Shown here: positions 1 to 6,072 of the stretch, in pieces
Layout: each line of letters begins with the position of its first letter
How positions within the stretch are numbered: the first letter of the stretch is position 1
Source: Candidatus Aenigmatarchaeota archaeon
GTDB taxonomy: Archaea; Aenigmatarchaeota; Aenigmatarchaeia; CG10238-14; SpSt-28
Direction of reading: 5' to 3'
DNA: 9,970 bases
NCBI GenBank assembly: GCA_025058985.1
Contig: JANXEB010000025.1
Span: 1-9,970, forward strand
Made by a program: the position numbers and the translations under genes
Notes under the pieces: model-generated
Seen by the model: only the letters and a program-made list of their open reading frames with translations
Databases searched by the model: none
Told to the model about the DNA's origin: nothing

Positions 1-48
1 GGCAACGTAAAGGTCGAAAATTTCATCTATTCCCGGGGTTTCGAGCAT
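1..48 (-). CDS. 5' end of an unidentified gene running off the left edge
   Basis: An ATG at 48-46 opens a minus-strand frame of 16 visible codons (MLETPGIDEIFDLYVA) that continues beyond the window. A good ribosome site (GGGTGAT) lies a few bases upstream and overlaps the TGA stop (55-53) of the preceding minus-strand ORF, so the two are probably co-transcribed and translationally coupled. Sixteen residues are too few to assign a family, and I do not recognise the protein. The start itself is well supported by the ribosome site and the spacing. Confidence 0.6.
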   Translation of the reverse strand, partial: MLETPGIDEIFDLYVA

Positions 49-52
49 GCTA

Positions 53-358
53 TCACCCTAAACCTACCCATTCAAGCTCAAGCACCTTGGAGAATTTTGG
101 CATCTTTCCTCCTCTACGTTCTGCTCCCTTGTAGTCGCAAAGGACCAAAGGTAGAAGAATGCAACCAACGACAAGTCTAAGCTTATCAGCATTCGGCAGA
201 CATCTTGCCTTTACACTAAGTTCCATAACAGTTTGTAATAGCGCATCTAAATTTACCTCTGGAACATTTACTTCAAAATTAAGCTTATCTTTGAAACTAC
301 TGAAAATAAAATCCTTTAAGGATGGAATAACACCATTGAACTCCTTTAACTTATCCAC
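53..358 (-). CDS. Hypothetical protein, about 101 residues, possibly with a damaged 5' end
   Basis: I do not recognise this protein. From the only in-frame start codon (GTG at 358) it encodes 101 residues: an N-terminal part rich in Lys, Phe and Asp, a helical segment (residues about 38-57), a hydrophobic stretch LVVGCILLPLVL near residues 62-73 that is short for a membrane helix, and a basic C-terminus. The frame stays open upstream to a stop at 499-497. The extra codons just before the GTG read like real protein (ADIEGQIERIHKEELSPEVI), yet contain no start codon. The true start may therefore have been lost; an ATG at 432-430 would join this frame after a one-base correction. Its stop lies inside the ribosome site of the next minus-strand gene, suggesting a two-gene operon. 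The opposite strand has a Ser/Thr-rich open frame here that looks like its shadow. Confidence 0.5.
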   Translation of the reverse strand: MDKLKEFNGVIPSLKDFIFSSFKDKLNFEVNVPEVNLDALLQTVMELSVKARCLPNADKLRLVVGCILLPLVLCDYKGAERRGGKMPKFSKVLELEWVGLG

Positions 359-430
359 TATGACTTCCGGTGACAGTTCTTCCTTGTGTATTCTCTCTAT
401 TTGTCCCTCAATATCAGCTAGTGGTGAATC

Positions 431-671
431 ATGACGACAAGAGAACCTATAAAAATTGAGCTTCCTCTTGTAGAACCTGGAAGAGAGCTTAGCAGCTTAG
501 AAACGAGATTCTCGAAGTTCTAAAAGAGAGATCGCTCTCTATTAGCGAGCTTGCTTACAGACTTCAACGGAAAGTCCCACTGATTAATCAATATATGCAA
601 AACTGGAGACAAAAGGTTATATCAAAAGGAAAAGAATGGGGAAGAGAGTTTTTGTAGAGAGAATTCTCTAA
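431..671 (+). pseudogene. Winged-helix DNA-binding regulator, broken by two frameshifts
   Basis: Read across two frame changes, this is a small winged helix-turn-helix protein of about 80 residues. It begins with ATG at 431 behind a ribosome site (GGTGA, 423-427) and reads MTTREPIKIELPLVEPGREL. The frame changes near 496 to RNEILEVLKERSLSISELAY, continuing RLQRKVPLINQYMQNWRQ, which covers helix 1, the turn and the recognition helix. It changes again near 612 to KGYIKRKRMGKRVFVERIL, the expected wing hairpin, and stops at TAA 669-671. Each break is repaired by adding one base; the second lies in the run CAAAAGG. The intact form would be a transcriptional regulator, possibly local to the cas4-1-2 operon. 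The N-terminus overlaps the upstream extension of the minus-strand ORF, so its first 20 residues are less certain than the HTH part. Confidence 0.65.
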
Positions 672-685
672 AAGACTTTTAGAGA
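658..685. repeat. Two overlapping palindromes built on TAGAGA/TCTCTA
   Basis: A perfect 12-bp palindrome (AGAGAATTCTCT, 658-669) overlaps a perfect dyad with 10-bp arms (TCTCTAAAAG and CTTTTAGAGA around a single A, 665-685). The shared unit TAGAGA occurs at 655-660, inverted at 665-670, at 680-685 and again at 803-808. The cluster lies over the end of the broken regulator gene and about 190 bases before cas4. It could be an operator or a transcription-end hairpin; no long T-run follows it, which makes a bacterial-type terminator less likely. Confidence 0.5.
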
Positions 686-845
686 CTGTATTTAAAAAAG
701 TATTAAAACTACTGTATTGTAAAATTTCAAGCTAAAAAATACTTAAACAGTAGAATAGTGGAAATTTGAGCTTCAAAGCTTGACAGGAATTTAAAAACGC
801 TTTAGAGAATTAGTTATTTAAAGAACTCGATGATGAAGTAAAGAA

Positions 846-860
846 AATTTTTAATATTAA
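846..860 (+). promoter_or_regulatory. Possible archaeal TATA region for cas4-cas1-cas2
   Basis: The purine-rich AAGAAAA (841-847) followed by TTTTTAATATTA resembles a BRE plus TATA box. Its centre lies about 25 bases before the ATG at 876, the distance expected if transcription starts at or very near that codon and the mRNA is leaderless. The whole 690-870 region is AT-rich and holds other TATA-like strings (for example near 790 and 815), so this choice is tentative. Confidence 0.3.
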
Positions 861-875
861 CAAACAATTTAATTT

Positions 876-1373
876 ATGCTCGAGGAAATGTATGTTCGGG
901 GAACGCAAGTTAATTATTACTTCGTCTGCAAAACAAAACTTTGGCTTTTTAGCAAAAATGTTTCAATGGAACAAGAAAGTGATCTCGTAAAGCTTGGTTT
1001 ACTTTTGCAAAAACAATTTTTTGGTAGAGAAGAAAAAGACGTTAAAATAGGCCCAATTGCGATTGATGTTTTGAGAAAAGGTGATGAGCTTGAGATATTA
1101 GAAGTAAAAAAATCAGACTCCTTAGAAAAAGCTGATTACTACCAGGTTCTATACTATCTCTACTATCTTTCCAGGTTTGGAATAAAAGCTAACGGAAAGA
1201 TAAGTTATCCAAAGCAGAAAAGAGTTGTTGAAGTTAAGCTTGAAGATAAGAGTAAAGAAATTGAGGAAATTTTAGATAAAATAGCAGAAGTTATCAACTC
1301 TGAGATGCCAAAGCCAGAATATAAATCCTATTGTAGAAAGTGTGCTTACTTCGAGTTTTGCTTCTGTAGGTGA
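876..1373 (+). CDS. cas4: Cas4, RecB-like nuclease of CRISPR adaptation
   Basis: Cas4 works with Cas1-Cas2 to trim and orient PAM-containing prespacers before integration. The 165-residue protein has the expected order of motifs: a single Cys near the N-terminus (C18), the nuclease core D64 (GPIAIDVL), E76-x-K78 (ILEVKKS) and Q90 (YYQVLYYLYYL), and a C-terminal Cys cluster (C153, C156, C162) that with C18 would bind a 4Fe-4S cluster. The position where Cas4 proteins usually have a metal-binding His (G-x-x-x-H) reads GLLLQ, so Q45 appears to replace it. Two starts are possible. ATG 876 has no ribosome site and may be leaderless; ATG 888 is preceded by GAGG, but only two bases away. The stop is four bases before cas1, so the two are one operon. 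Identification is firm; nuclease activity is uncertain because of Q45. Confidence 0.93.
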   Translation: MLEEMYVRGTQVNYYFVCKTKLWLFSKNVSMEQESDLVKLGLLLQKQFFGREEKDVKIGPIAIDVLRKGDELEILEVKKSDSLEKADYYQVLYYLYYLSRFGIKANGKISYPKQKRVVEVKLEDKSKEIEEILDKIAEVINSEMPKPEYKSYCRKCAYFEFCFCR

Positions 1374-1377
1374 GCTT

Positions 1378-2343
1378 ATGAGGAAAAACTATTACATAAT
1401 CTCTGATGGAAAGCTTATGAGAGATGAGAACACAATTTATTTCGAAAACGAAGAAGGAAAGAGACCTATTCCAATAAACACGATCTATGCGATCTACGCT
1501 TTTAGCTCTCTAACGATTACTTCGAAAGCAATATCTTATTTAGCAAAAGAGGGAGTTTGCATTCACTTCTTCAACCGTTACGGCTTTTATGAAGGGAGTT
1601 TTTATCCTAGAGAGTCGCTCATATCTGGAGAAGTTATTTTAAAACAAGCTGAGCATCACCTCGATAAAGAAAAGAGACTTTATTTAGCAAGAGCTTTTGT
1701 CGAAGGAAGTATTCTGAACATGGCTAAAGTTGTGAGGAAGAGCGGAGAAGATGATGCTGAGATCATCTCAATTCTTCAAAATCTTAATGAAGCAAAGAGC
1801 ATTGCTGAAATAATGGGAATCGAAGCTGCAGCGAAAAATGCTTACTACGCTAAATTTGACAAAATTTTGAAAGAGTTAAAGTTTGAAAAACGCAGCAGAC
1901 AGCCTCCGGAGAACGAGGTAAATGCTATGCTTAGTTTTGGCAATTCCTTACTTTACTCAGCAGTACTTTCTGAGATCTATCACACACAGCTGAATCCAGC
2001 TATAAGTTATCTTCATGAGCCATCAGAGAGAAGATTCAGCTTAGCTTTGGATCTTGCAGAGATCTTCAAGCCATTAATTGTAGATCGCCTGATCTTCAAC
2101 CTTGTGAACAATAGAATAATCCAGAAAGATGATTTTGACAGAGAGTTTAATGGTATTCTTCTCAACGAAAACGGAAAGAAAAAGTTCATTAAATATTTCA
2201 ACGAAAGGCTTGAGAAAACTATAAAACACAGAGAGTTGAACAGAAACGTCTCGTATCAGCGTTTAATTCGACTTGAATGTTACAAGCTTGTCAAGCATTT
2301 GCTTGGAGTAGAGAACTTTAAACCTTTCGTGATCTGGTGGTAA
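1378..2343 (+). CDS. cas1: Cas1, CRISPR spacer integrase
   Basis: Cas1 is the metal-dependent integrase that, as two dimers bridged by a Cas2 dimer, inserts prespacers at the leader end of a CRISPR array. The 321-residue protein has the usual two parts: an N-terminal beta domain (MRKNYYIISDGKL onward) and a helical catalytic domain. The conserved residues are in place: E149 in MGIEAAAKNAYY, H213 in YLHEPSERRF and D225 with E228 in LALDLAEIFKP. The conserved NAMLSFGNSLLY segment lies at about 182-193. The sequence style matches Cas1 of I-B systems. I chose ATG 1378 over an in-frame ATG at 1342 because it follows the ribosome site AGGTGA (1368-1373), matches the normal Cas1 N-terminus, and avoids a 32-base overlap with cas4. 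It is followed after one base by cas2. It looks complete and functional. Confidence 0.96.
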   Translation: MRKNYYIISDGKLMRDENTIYFENEEGKRPIPINTIYAIYAFSSLTITSKAISYLAKEGVCIHFFNRYGFYEGSFYPRESLISGEVILKQAEHHLDKEKRLYLARAFVEGSILNMAKVVRKSGEDDAEIISILQNLNEAKSIAEIMGIEAAAKNAYYAKFDKILKELKFEKRSRQPPENEVNAMLSFGNSLLYSAVLSEIYHTQLNPAISYLHEPSERRFSLALDLAEIFKPLIVDRLIFNLVNNRIIQKDDFDREFNGILLNENGKKKFIKYFNERLEKTIKHRELNRNVSYQRLIRLECYKLVKHLLGVENFKPFVIWW

Positions 2344-2344
2344 A

Positions 2345-2608
2345 ATGTACTTGATCATAGCATACGATGTGAACGTCGCGAGAGTGAATAAAGTTAAAAA
2401 GTTTCTGCGAAAGTATCTGCACTGGGTTCAGAATTCCGTTTTTGAAGGTGAAGCAACGCAAGCGACACTTGAGGAGATAAAAATTGGACTTAAGGAGATA
2501 ATAGACGAGGGAGAAGACATGGTTGTCATATACAAGTTCAGAAGTGTTGAGGCTTTTAAAAAAGAGATCATAGGAGTTGAAAAGGGCTATTGTGAAGAAA
2601 TTATTTAA
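2345..2608 (+). CDS. cas2: Cas2, structural partner of Cas1
   Basis: Cas2 is a small ferredoxin-fold protein whose dimer holds two Cas1 dimers in the integration complex. This 87-residue protein has the typical first strand MYLIIAYDVN with the conserved Asp (D8), then a basic helix (VNKVKKFLRKYL), the HWVQNSVFEGEAT segment typical of archaeal and I-B Cas2, an acidic helix, and the strand DMVVIYKF. Its ATG lies one base after the cas1 stop, with GGTGG inside the last cas1 codons as a likely ribosome site. The gene is complete and ends the plus-strand operon. Confidence 0.95.
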   Translation: MYLIIAYDVNVARVNKVKKFLRKYLHWVQNSVFEGEATQATLEEIKIGLKEIIDEGEDMVVIYKFRSVEAFKKEIIGVEKGYCEEII

Positions 2609-2616
2609 TAAGTTCA

Positions 2617-2629
2617 TTTTTGTTTTTTA
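2617..2629 (+). terminator. T-rich terminator after cas2
   Basis: Within ten bases of the cas2 stop is a run rich in T (TTTTTGTTTTTT core) with no strong hairpin before it. This is the usual form of intrinsic termination in archaea. Its place at the end of the cas4-1-2 unit supports the call. Confidence 0.5.
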
Positions 2630-2767
2630 TCTCTAAACTTTGTTCCAAGCTTTTTATAAGATCGTTGAAATAAAAAAGTTTCCTCTCGATAGCATTATCC
2701 GAAGAGTCACCTAGAAAAAATATAAAATATTTTAATTTTATCAAGAGGTTGAGCGATAGGAAAAAAT

Positions 2768-2934
2768 AAGTATATAATCAAAGCTCTTAACGAGATATCG
2801 AAAACTAAGAAACCAATTGAAGTAAGTGGAGTTTCTACAACTTTCTTACATCAATCTGCAATGGAATGTGTGTATGAAATTTGTTTGATAAGTTGACTGA
2901 AAAGTTAAAAATGTGCAACAGGCTTAGAAACTAG
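2768..2934 (+). pseudogene. Decayed coding remnant of unknown family
   Basis: This stretch has no intact ORF but reads like protein in two consecutive frames: KYIIKALNEISKTKKPIEVS, continuing GVSTTFLHQSAMECVYEI, up to a TGA at 2894, then from 2881 in the next frame LFDKLTEKLKMCNRLRN up to a TAG at 2932. I do not recognise the family. The join has the same polarity as the breaks in the nucleotidyltransferase remnant that follows directly, so this may be the N-terminal part of the same dead gene or a separate small partner gene. No start codon or ribosome site can be assigned. Confidence 0.4.
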
Positions 2935-3330
2935 CTAGTTCACAGATATATAATAAACTGATAAAAAGCTCGTCCCCGAATTCGTCAAAAGTTAAGAAGG
3001 CTCTTTTGGAGTTCATAAATACGTGCGCTTTTGAAAACCGAGCATAGAAAAAGATCTCGAAGTCCTCTCGAATTACGAAGTAGTGATTTTTGGCTCCTAC
3101 GTTATAGGAGAATTCAGAAAAGGCTCAGACATGCTACAAGGCTTAAAGACGAGAAGAAAAATCTTAAAATTCAAAAGAACGTTGAAAATTCATGCTAAGC
3201 TATGATATCAGAGTTTTCTTCTATATAAAAGTAAAGCTTCTGTATTCAGCAACTACATAGTTCTCTTCAGAGATGTGAGATCTCAGAATACTTTACTACT
3301 AAAAAGCATAATAGTCATCGAAAGTATTAA
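2931..3330 (+). pseudogene. Minimal nucleotidyltransferase (MNT-domain) gene, heavily frameshifted
   Basis: The core motif is clear: YEVVIFGSYVIGEFRKGSDM (about 3074-3133) is the GS-x10-SD signature of minimal nucleotidyltransferases, the family found in MNT-HEPN toxin-antitoxin pairs. The second catalytic Asp is lost at a frame break directly after it. Upstream, QIYNKLIKSSSPNSSKVKKA and LLEFI (from 2943) read as the N-terminal helices up to a TAG at 3045. Downstream, KDEKKNLKIQKNV (3145), YDIRVFFYIKVKLL (3201), FSNYIVLFRD (3245) and EISEYF (3277) follow the family's usual order. At least five frame changes are needed and all have the same polarity. The gene is certainly non-functional as sequenced. 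No intact HEPN partner is visible beside it. Confidence 0.75.
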
Positions 3331-3400
3331 ACAGAGGATGAAGGTAATAAATAGAGGTAGAAGGTTGGAAGATTGAGAAGTTTTGAAGTTTTACTATCAT

Positions 3401-3414
3401 TTAAAAATCAAATT
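3401..3414 (-). terminator. Possible T-rich terminator after cas3
   Basis: Read on the minus strand, the bases just past the cas3 stop give AATTTGATTTTTAA, a modest T-rich tract without a hairpin. It is at the expected end of the interference operon, but the whole area is AT-rich, so the evidence is weak. Confidence 0.25.
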
Positions 3415-3417
3415 GAA

Positions 3418-6072
3418 CTACAAATAGTAAGTGTTATCGATTTCATCTTCTTCATGCTGTGCAAATTTCTTTTTGGTTATATATTCGTCGATTCCGTACT
3501 CTAAAATTGTTTCAACATCCTCTTCCTTAACATCAAGCACGTAGAATCCTTTAAATTCTTTTATTATTTCCTGTATTTTCTCATTCTCAAAATAAAATAC
3601 AGGTATGTTTACTGAGAAATCGATTAGAATTTTTCTTAACTTCCATCTACCTCCCTTTTCTTTCGTAATTCCAACTCTATTTTCTATCTCATCCCATGTT
3701 GGCTCTTTTCTCTCTTCTAGAGCGTTTAATATTTGATTTGCCAAATTGAGCTGGATATTTTCTGATTGCTCGCGATATCTTTTCATAGCCGCTGGAACTA
3801 CAACTTGTAATCCTGCGACGTTTCTAAATAACTTCTGAGCTTGAGATTTTTTCTCAACATTTACATAATTTAGAAAATCTAAATTTTTCAAAATTTCTCT
3901 AAGATACAGTTCTGTCAACTTTTTTCCATCAAACTTTTCTTTGAAAATTTTATTTATTAATTTTCTTTCCATCTTATAGTTCAACGGTTTTCCACTAATT
4001 TCTTTAAGTTTTTGAAGAGTTACCTTTAAGAGTTGTTTGTTAACGTCCCCACTGTAAACAGCTCTTGTCCCGCGATCAAATTCGCCATTTTCGCATCTTA
4101 TGCAAAAGACGTAAATATTAGGTTCTTCTGCCAGATATTTCTTATCACGGTTCCTCCAAACTCTTCCCCATCTCTGTATTTGGCTATCTATAGGTGAAAT
4201 TTCAGTTACCATTGCATCAAAGTCTAAGTTTACGGATGCTTCGATAACCTGTGTTGCAACTAAAATGACTCTCTCTTTTTTGTTTAATTTATTCTTGACT
4301 TTTTCAATCGCATGTGCTTTTGTAATTTCCAGCATTCTTGAATGTAGAAGAAAGCTTTCCTGTGGATACTTCTCTTTCAAAATTTGGTATATCTTTATTG
4401 CTTTACTTACGTTGTTTAAAACAAAAACGATACTTTTTTTCCCTGACTTCCAAATTTTCTGCACGAGCTCGTAAACTCTCTCTTTGTCAATCTCGTAATT
4501 CACTTTTTTATCTTCTTGCTTAATCGAAATTAAATTAAAATCCTCCAGAACTTTTATTTTGTGTCTAATTTTTAGATAATTTTTAACTTTAGAAGCGAAT
4601 TTTTCTGTATCGACAAACGCTGCGCTTATTTTATATTCATTTAAAATTCTTTCTTCCTTATCGCATAAATTAAAAGATCTCTTCTTCAAATTTAGAAACA
4701 GTTTGAAATATGGTGGTAGAGTCGCAGTAATGACAAGAATTTTTCCACCTAGCTTTTCTATAATCTTTAGAGTTTTGATTATAATTGCAGCCATCTCTGG
4801 GTTGTAACTCTGGATCTCATCTAAAACGAAAGCAGATAACGGGAATACTGATATAACCTTGTCCGAACCATAATAGTTCAAAGAAGCCAGAAATACTTGA
4901 TCGGGAGTAGATAACATTAGTGGGTAAGAAAACAATTTTGATGCATTGACCTTATTTTCGATATCCAATTCGCTTGCTTTTTCCTCCTCGACTAATTTTT
5001 CTGTAAATGAAGTTGAATGCAACAAACCTACAACTTCGTTTTTATCATAGTTTGTATATTCAAGAAATCGTTTATATAGATCGTTAAGCGCTACCCGTAG
5101 AGGTAAAGTATAAATCAATTTTTTACCAGTATTTTTTGCCCACATTAATGCAAATTCAGTTTTTCCAGAACCAGTTGGAGCAATTAAAACAGCAGAATTT
5201 CCATTACACTTTCTTAAAGCCAAATCTTGCCATAATTTGCCTTTTATACTGTTTCTTATTCTATTCTCAATCTCTGAATAAATTTCTTTTAAAGTTCTAT
5301 CTTTAAACTCTATCTCCACTTCTCCGCTTGCTGAATAATCACATCTCCTTAAAGAACCCAGAAGCATCATAAATTTGTAATATTTTTGGTCCAAGGTTTT
5401 GGGTTCGTAGAATTCTGCAAAAGCTACCAGATCTCCTCGTTCTCGTATCAAGTCAATAAGTTCTTTAATCCTTAGTTCTAGTTTTGACAAATTTATATTT
5501 CCAATGGCTTTTTTTACGAATTCATCTTGCAGAGTCTCGTTAACGTAATCTCTGAAAATTTCTAAAATATTTGATAATATTCCATAATTTTTGTATAGAA
5601 ATTCTAAATAGCTAAGTATATCCTCCTCGTAACCCTGAACGATCTCTGCTAGGTCTTTCTCTCCAATATAAAATTCGTTGTAATGATGCAAAAGAATTGC
5701 GCTCCTTGCCATTTGTATCCATTCATCATCATCTTGCAGCAAAATAGAACTCCAAACTGCTGAAAGTATTTCGTGGTCTTTTAACCCAATAGCATTCCTA
5801 AGAAAATCTTTTAAATCTTGTTGTTTTTCCCATTCATCTCCATAAACTTTCTTTTGAAATCTATAGCTGATTTTTCCGAGATCATGGATAAATAGAGCAA
5901 TCAATAAGGACGTAAACATTTTTTCCATATCTACAAACTCAAGGTTATTATTGTATACGAAATCTCTTAACTGCTTTGCTTTATTCAAACTTTGTAGGAT
6001 GTGGTCTTTAAGTAAGATGTCGCTACCTTCAGATTTTGCTCTGAGTTTGTTGGCAAGTGTTTCCGCATTCAT
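3418..6072 (-). CDS. cas3: Cas3, HD nuclease-helicase that degrades target DNA
   Basis: Cas3 is recruited by the Cascade complex after target recognition, nicks the displaced strand and reels it through its helicase into the HD nuclease. The 884-residue protein has both parts fused. The HD domain comes first: H24, H63-D64 in FIHDLGK, H100, H129-H130 and the late D245 in CDYSAS. The superfamily 2 helicase follows: Walker A APTGSGKT (298-305), motif II DEIQ (418-421), motif III TAT (449-451), motif V near ATQVIEASVNLD (606-617) and motif VI QRWGRVWR (633-640). A C-terminal domain completes it. All key residues are present. I chose ATG 6072, which overlaps the cas5 stop as TAATG behind GGGTGGT; an in-frame GTG at 6081 would add three residues. 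It is the last gene of the minus-strand operon. Confidence 0.96.
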   Translation of the reverse strand: MNAETLANKLRAKSEGSDILLKDHILQSLNKAKQLRDFVYNNNLEFVDMEKMFTSLLIALFIHDLGKISYRFQKKVYGDEWEKQQDLKDFLRNAIGLKDHEILSAVWSSILLQDDDEWIQMARSAILLHHYNEFYIGEKDLAEIVQGYEEDILSYLEFLYKNYGILSNILEIFRDYVNETLQDEFVKKAIGNINLSKLELRIKELIDLIRERGDLVAFAEFYEPKTLDQKYYKFMMLLGSLRRCDYSASGEVEIEFKDRTLKEIYSEIENRIRNSIKGKLWQDLALRKCNGNSAVLIAPTGSGKTEFALMWAKNTGKKLIYTLPLRVALNDLYKRFLEYTNYDKNEVVGLLHSTSFTEKLVEEEKASELDIENKVNASKLFSYPLMLSTPDQVFLASLNYYGSDKVISVFPLSAFVLDEIQSYNPEMAAIIIKTLKIIEKLGGKILVITATLPPYFKLFLNLKKRSFNLCDKEERILNEYKISAAFVDTEKFASKVKNYLKIRHKIKVLEDFNLISIKQEDKKVNYEIDKERVYELVQKIWKSGKKSIVFVLNNVSKAIKIYQILKEKYPQESFLLHSRMLEITKAHAIEKVKNKLNKKERVILVATQVIEASVNLDFDAMVTEISPIDSQIQRWGRVWRNRDKKYLAEEPNIYVFCIRCENGEFDRGTRAVYSGDVNKQLLKVTLQKLKEISGKPLNYKMERKLINKIFKEKFDGKKLTELYLREILKNLDFLNYVNVEKKSQAQKLFRNVAGLQVVVPAAMKRYREQSENIQLNLANQILNALEERKEPTWDEIENRVGITKEKGGRWKLRKILIDFSVNIPVFYFENEKIQEIIKEFKGFYVLDVKEEDVETILEYGIDEYITKKKFAQHEEDEIDNTYYL

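Noticed and set aside
159..434. Plus-strand open frame of 91 codons
   Set aside because: It is rich in Ser, Thr and Leu in the way typical of the complement of a Lys/Glu-rich gene, and it lies opposite the better minus-strand frame that has a coupled downstream gene.
817..873. Protein-like string FKELDDEVKKIFNINKQFN before cas4, in another frame
   Set aside because: It is short, has no start or ribosome site, and ends in antisense-like sequence inside cas4; AT-rich spacer DNA can give this by chance.
2318..2617. Minus-strand open frame opposite cas2
   Set aside because: It is the antisense of an unmistakable cas2 and has no recognisable motif.
431..3330. Programmed ribosomal frameshifting as the explanation of the many frame changes
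   Set aside because: There are too many shifts in one gene, they lack slippery sites and structures, in-frame stops abound, and neighbouring cas genes need no shift.
2609..3417. CRISPR array or leader in the gap between the modules
   Set aside because: I found no spaced direct repeats of 25-37 bases here or elsewhere in the window; the content is decayed coding sequence.
4265..4523. Two short plus-strand open frames inside cas3
   Set aside because: They are Phe/Leu/Ser-rich shadows opposite conserved helicase sequence, with no ribosome site.
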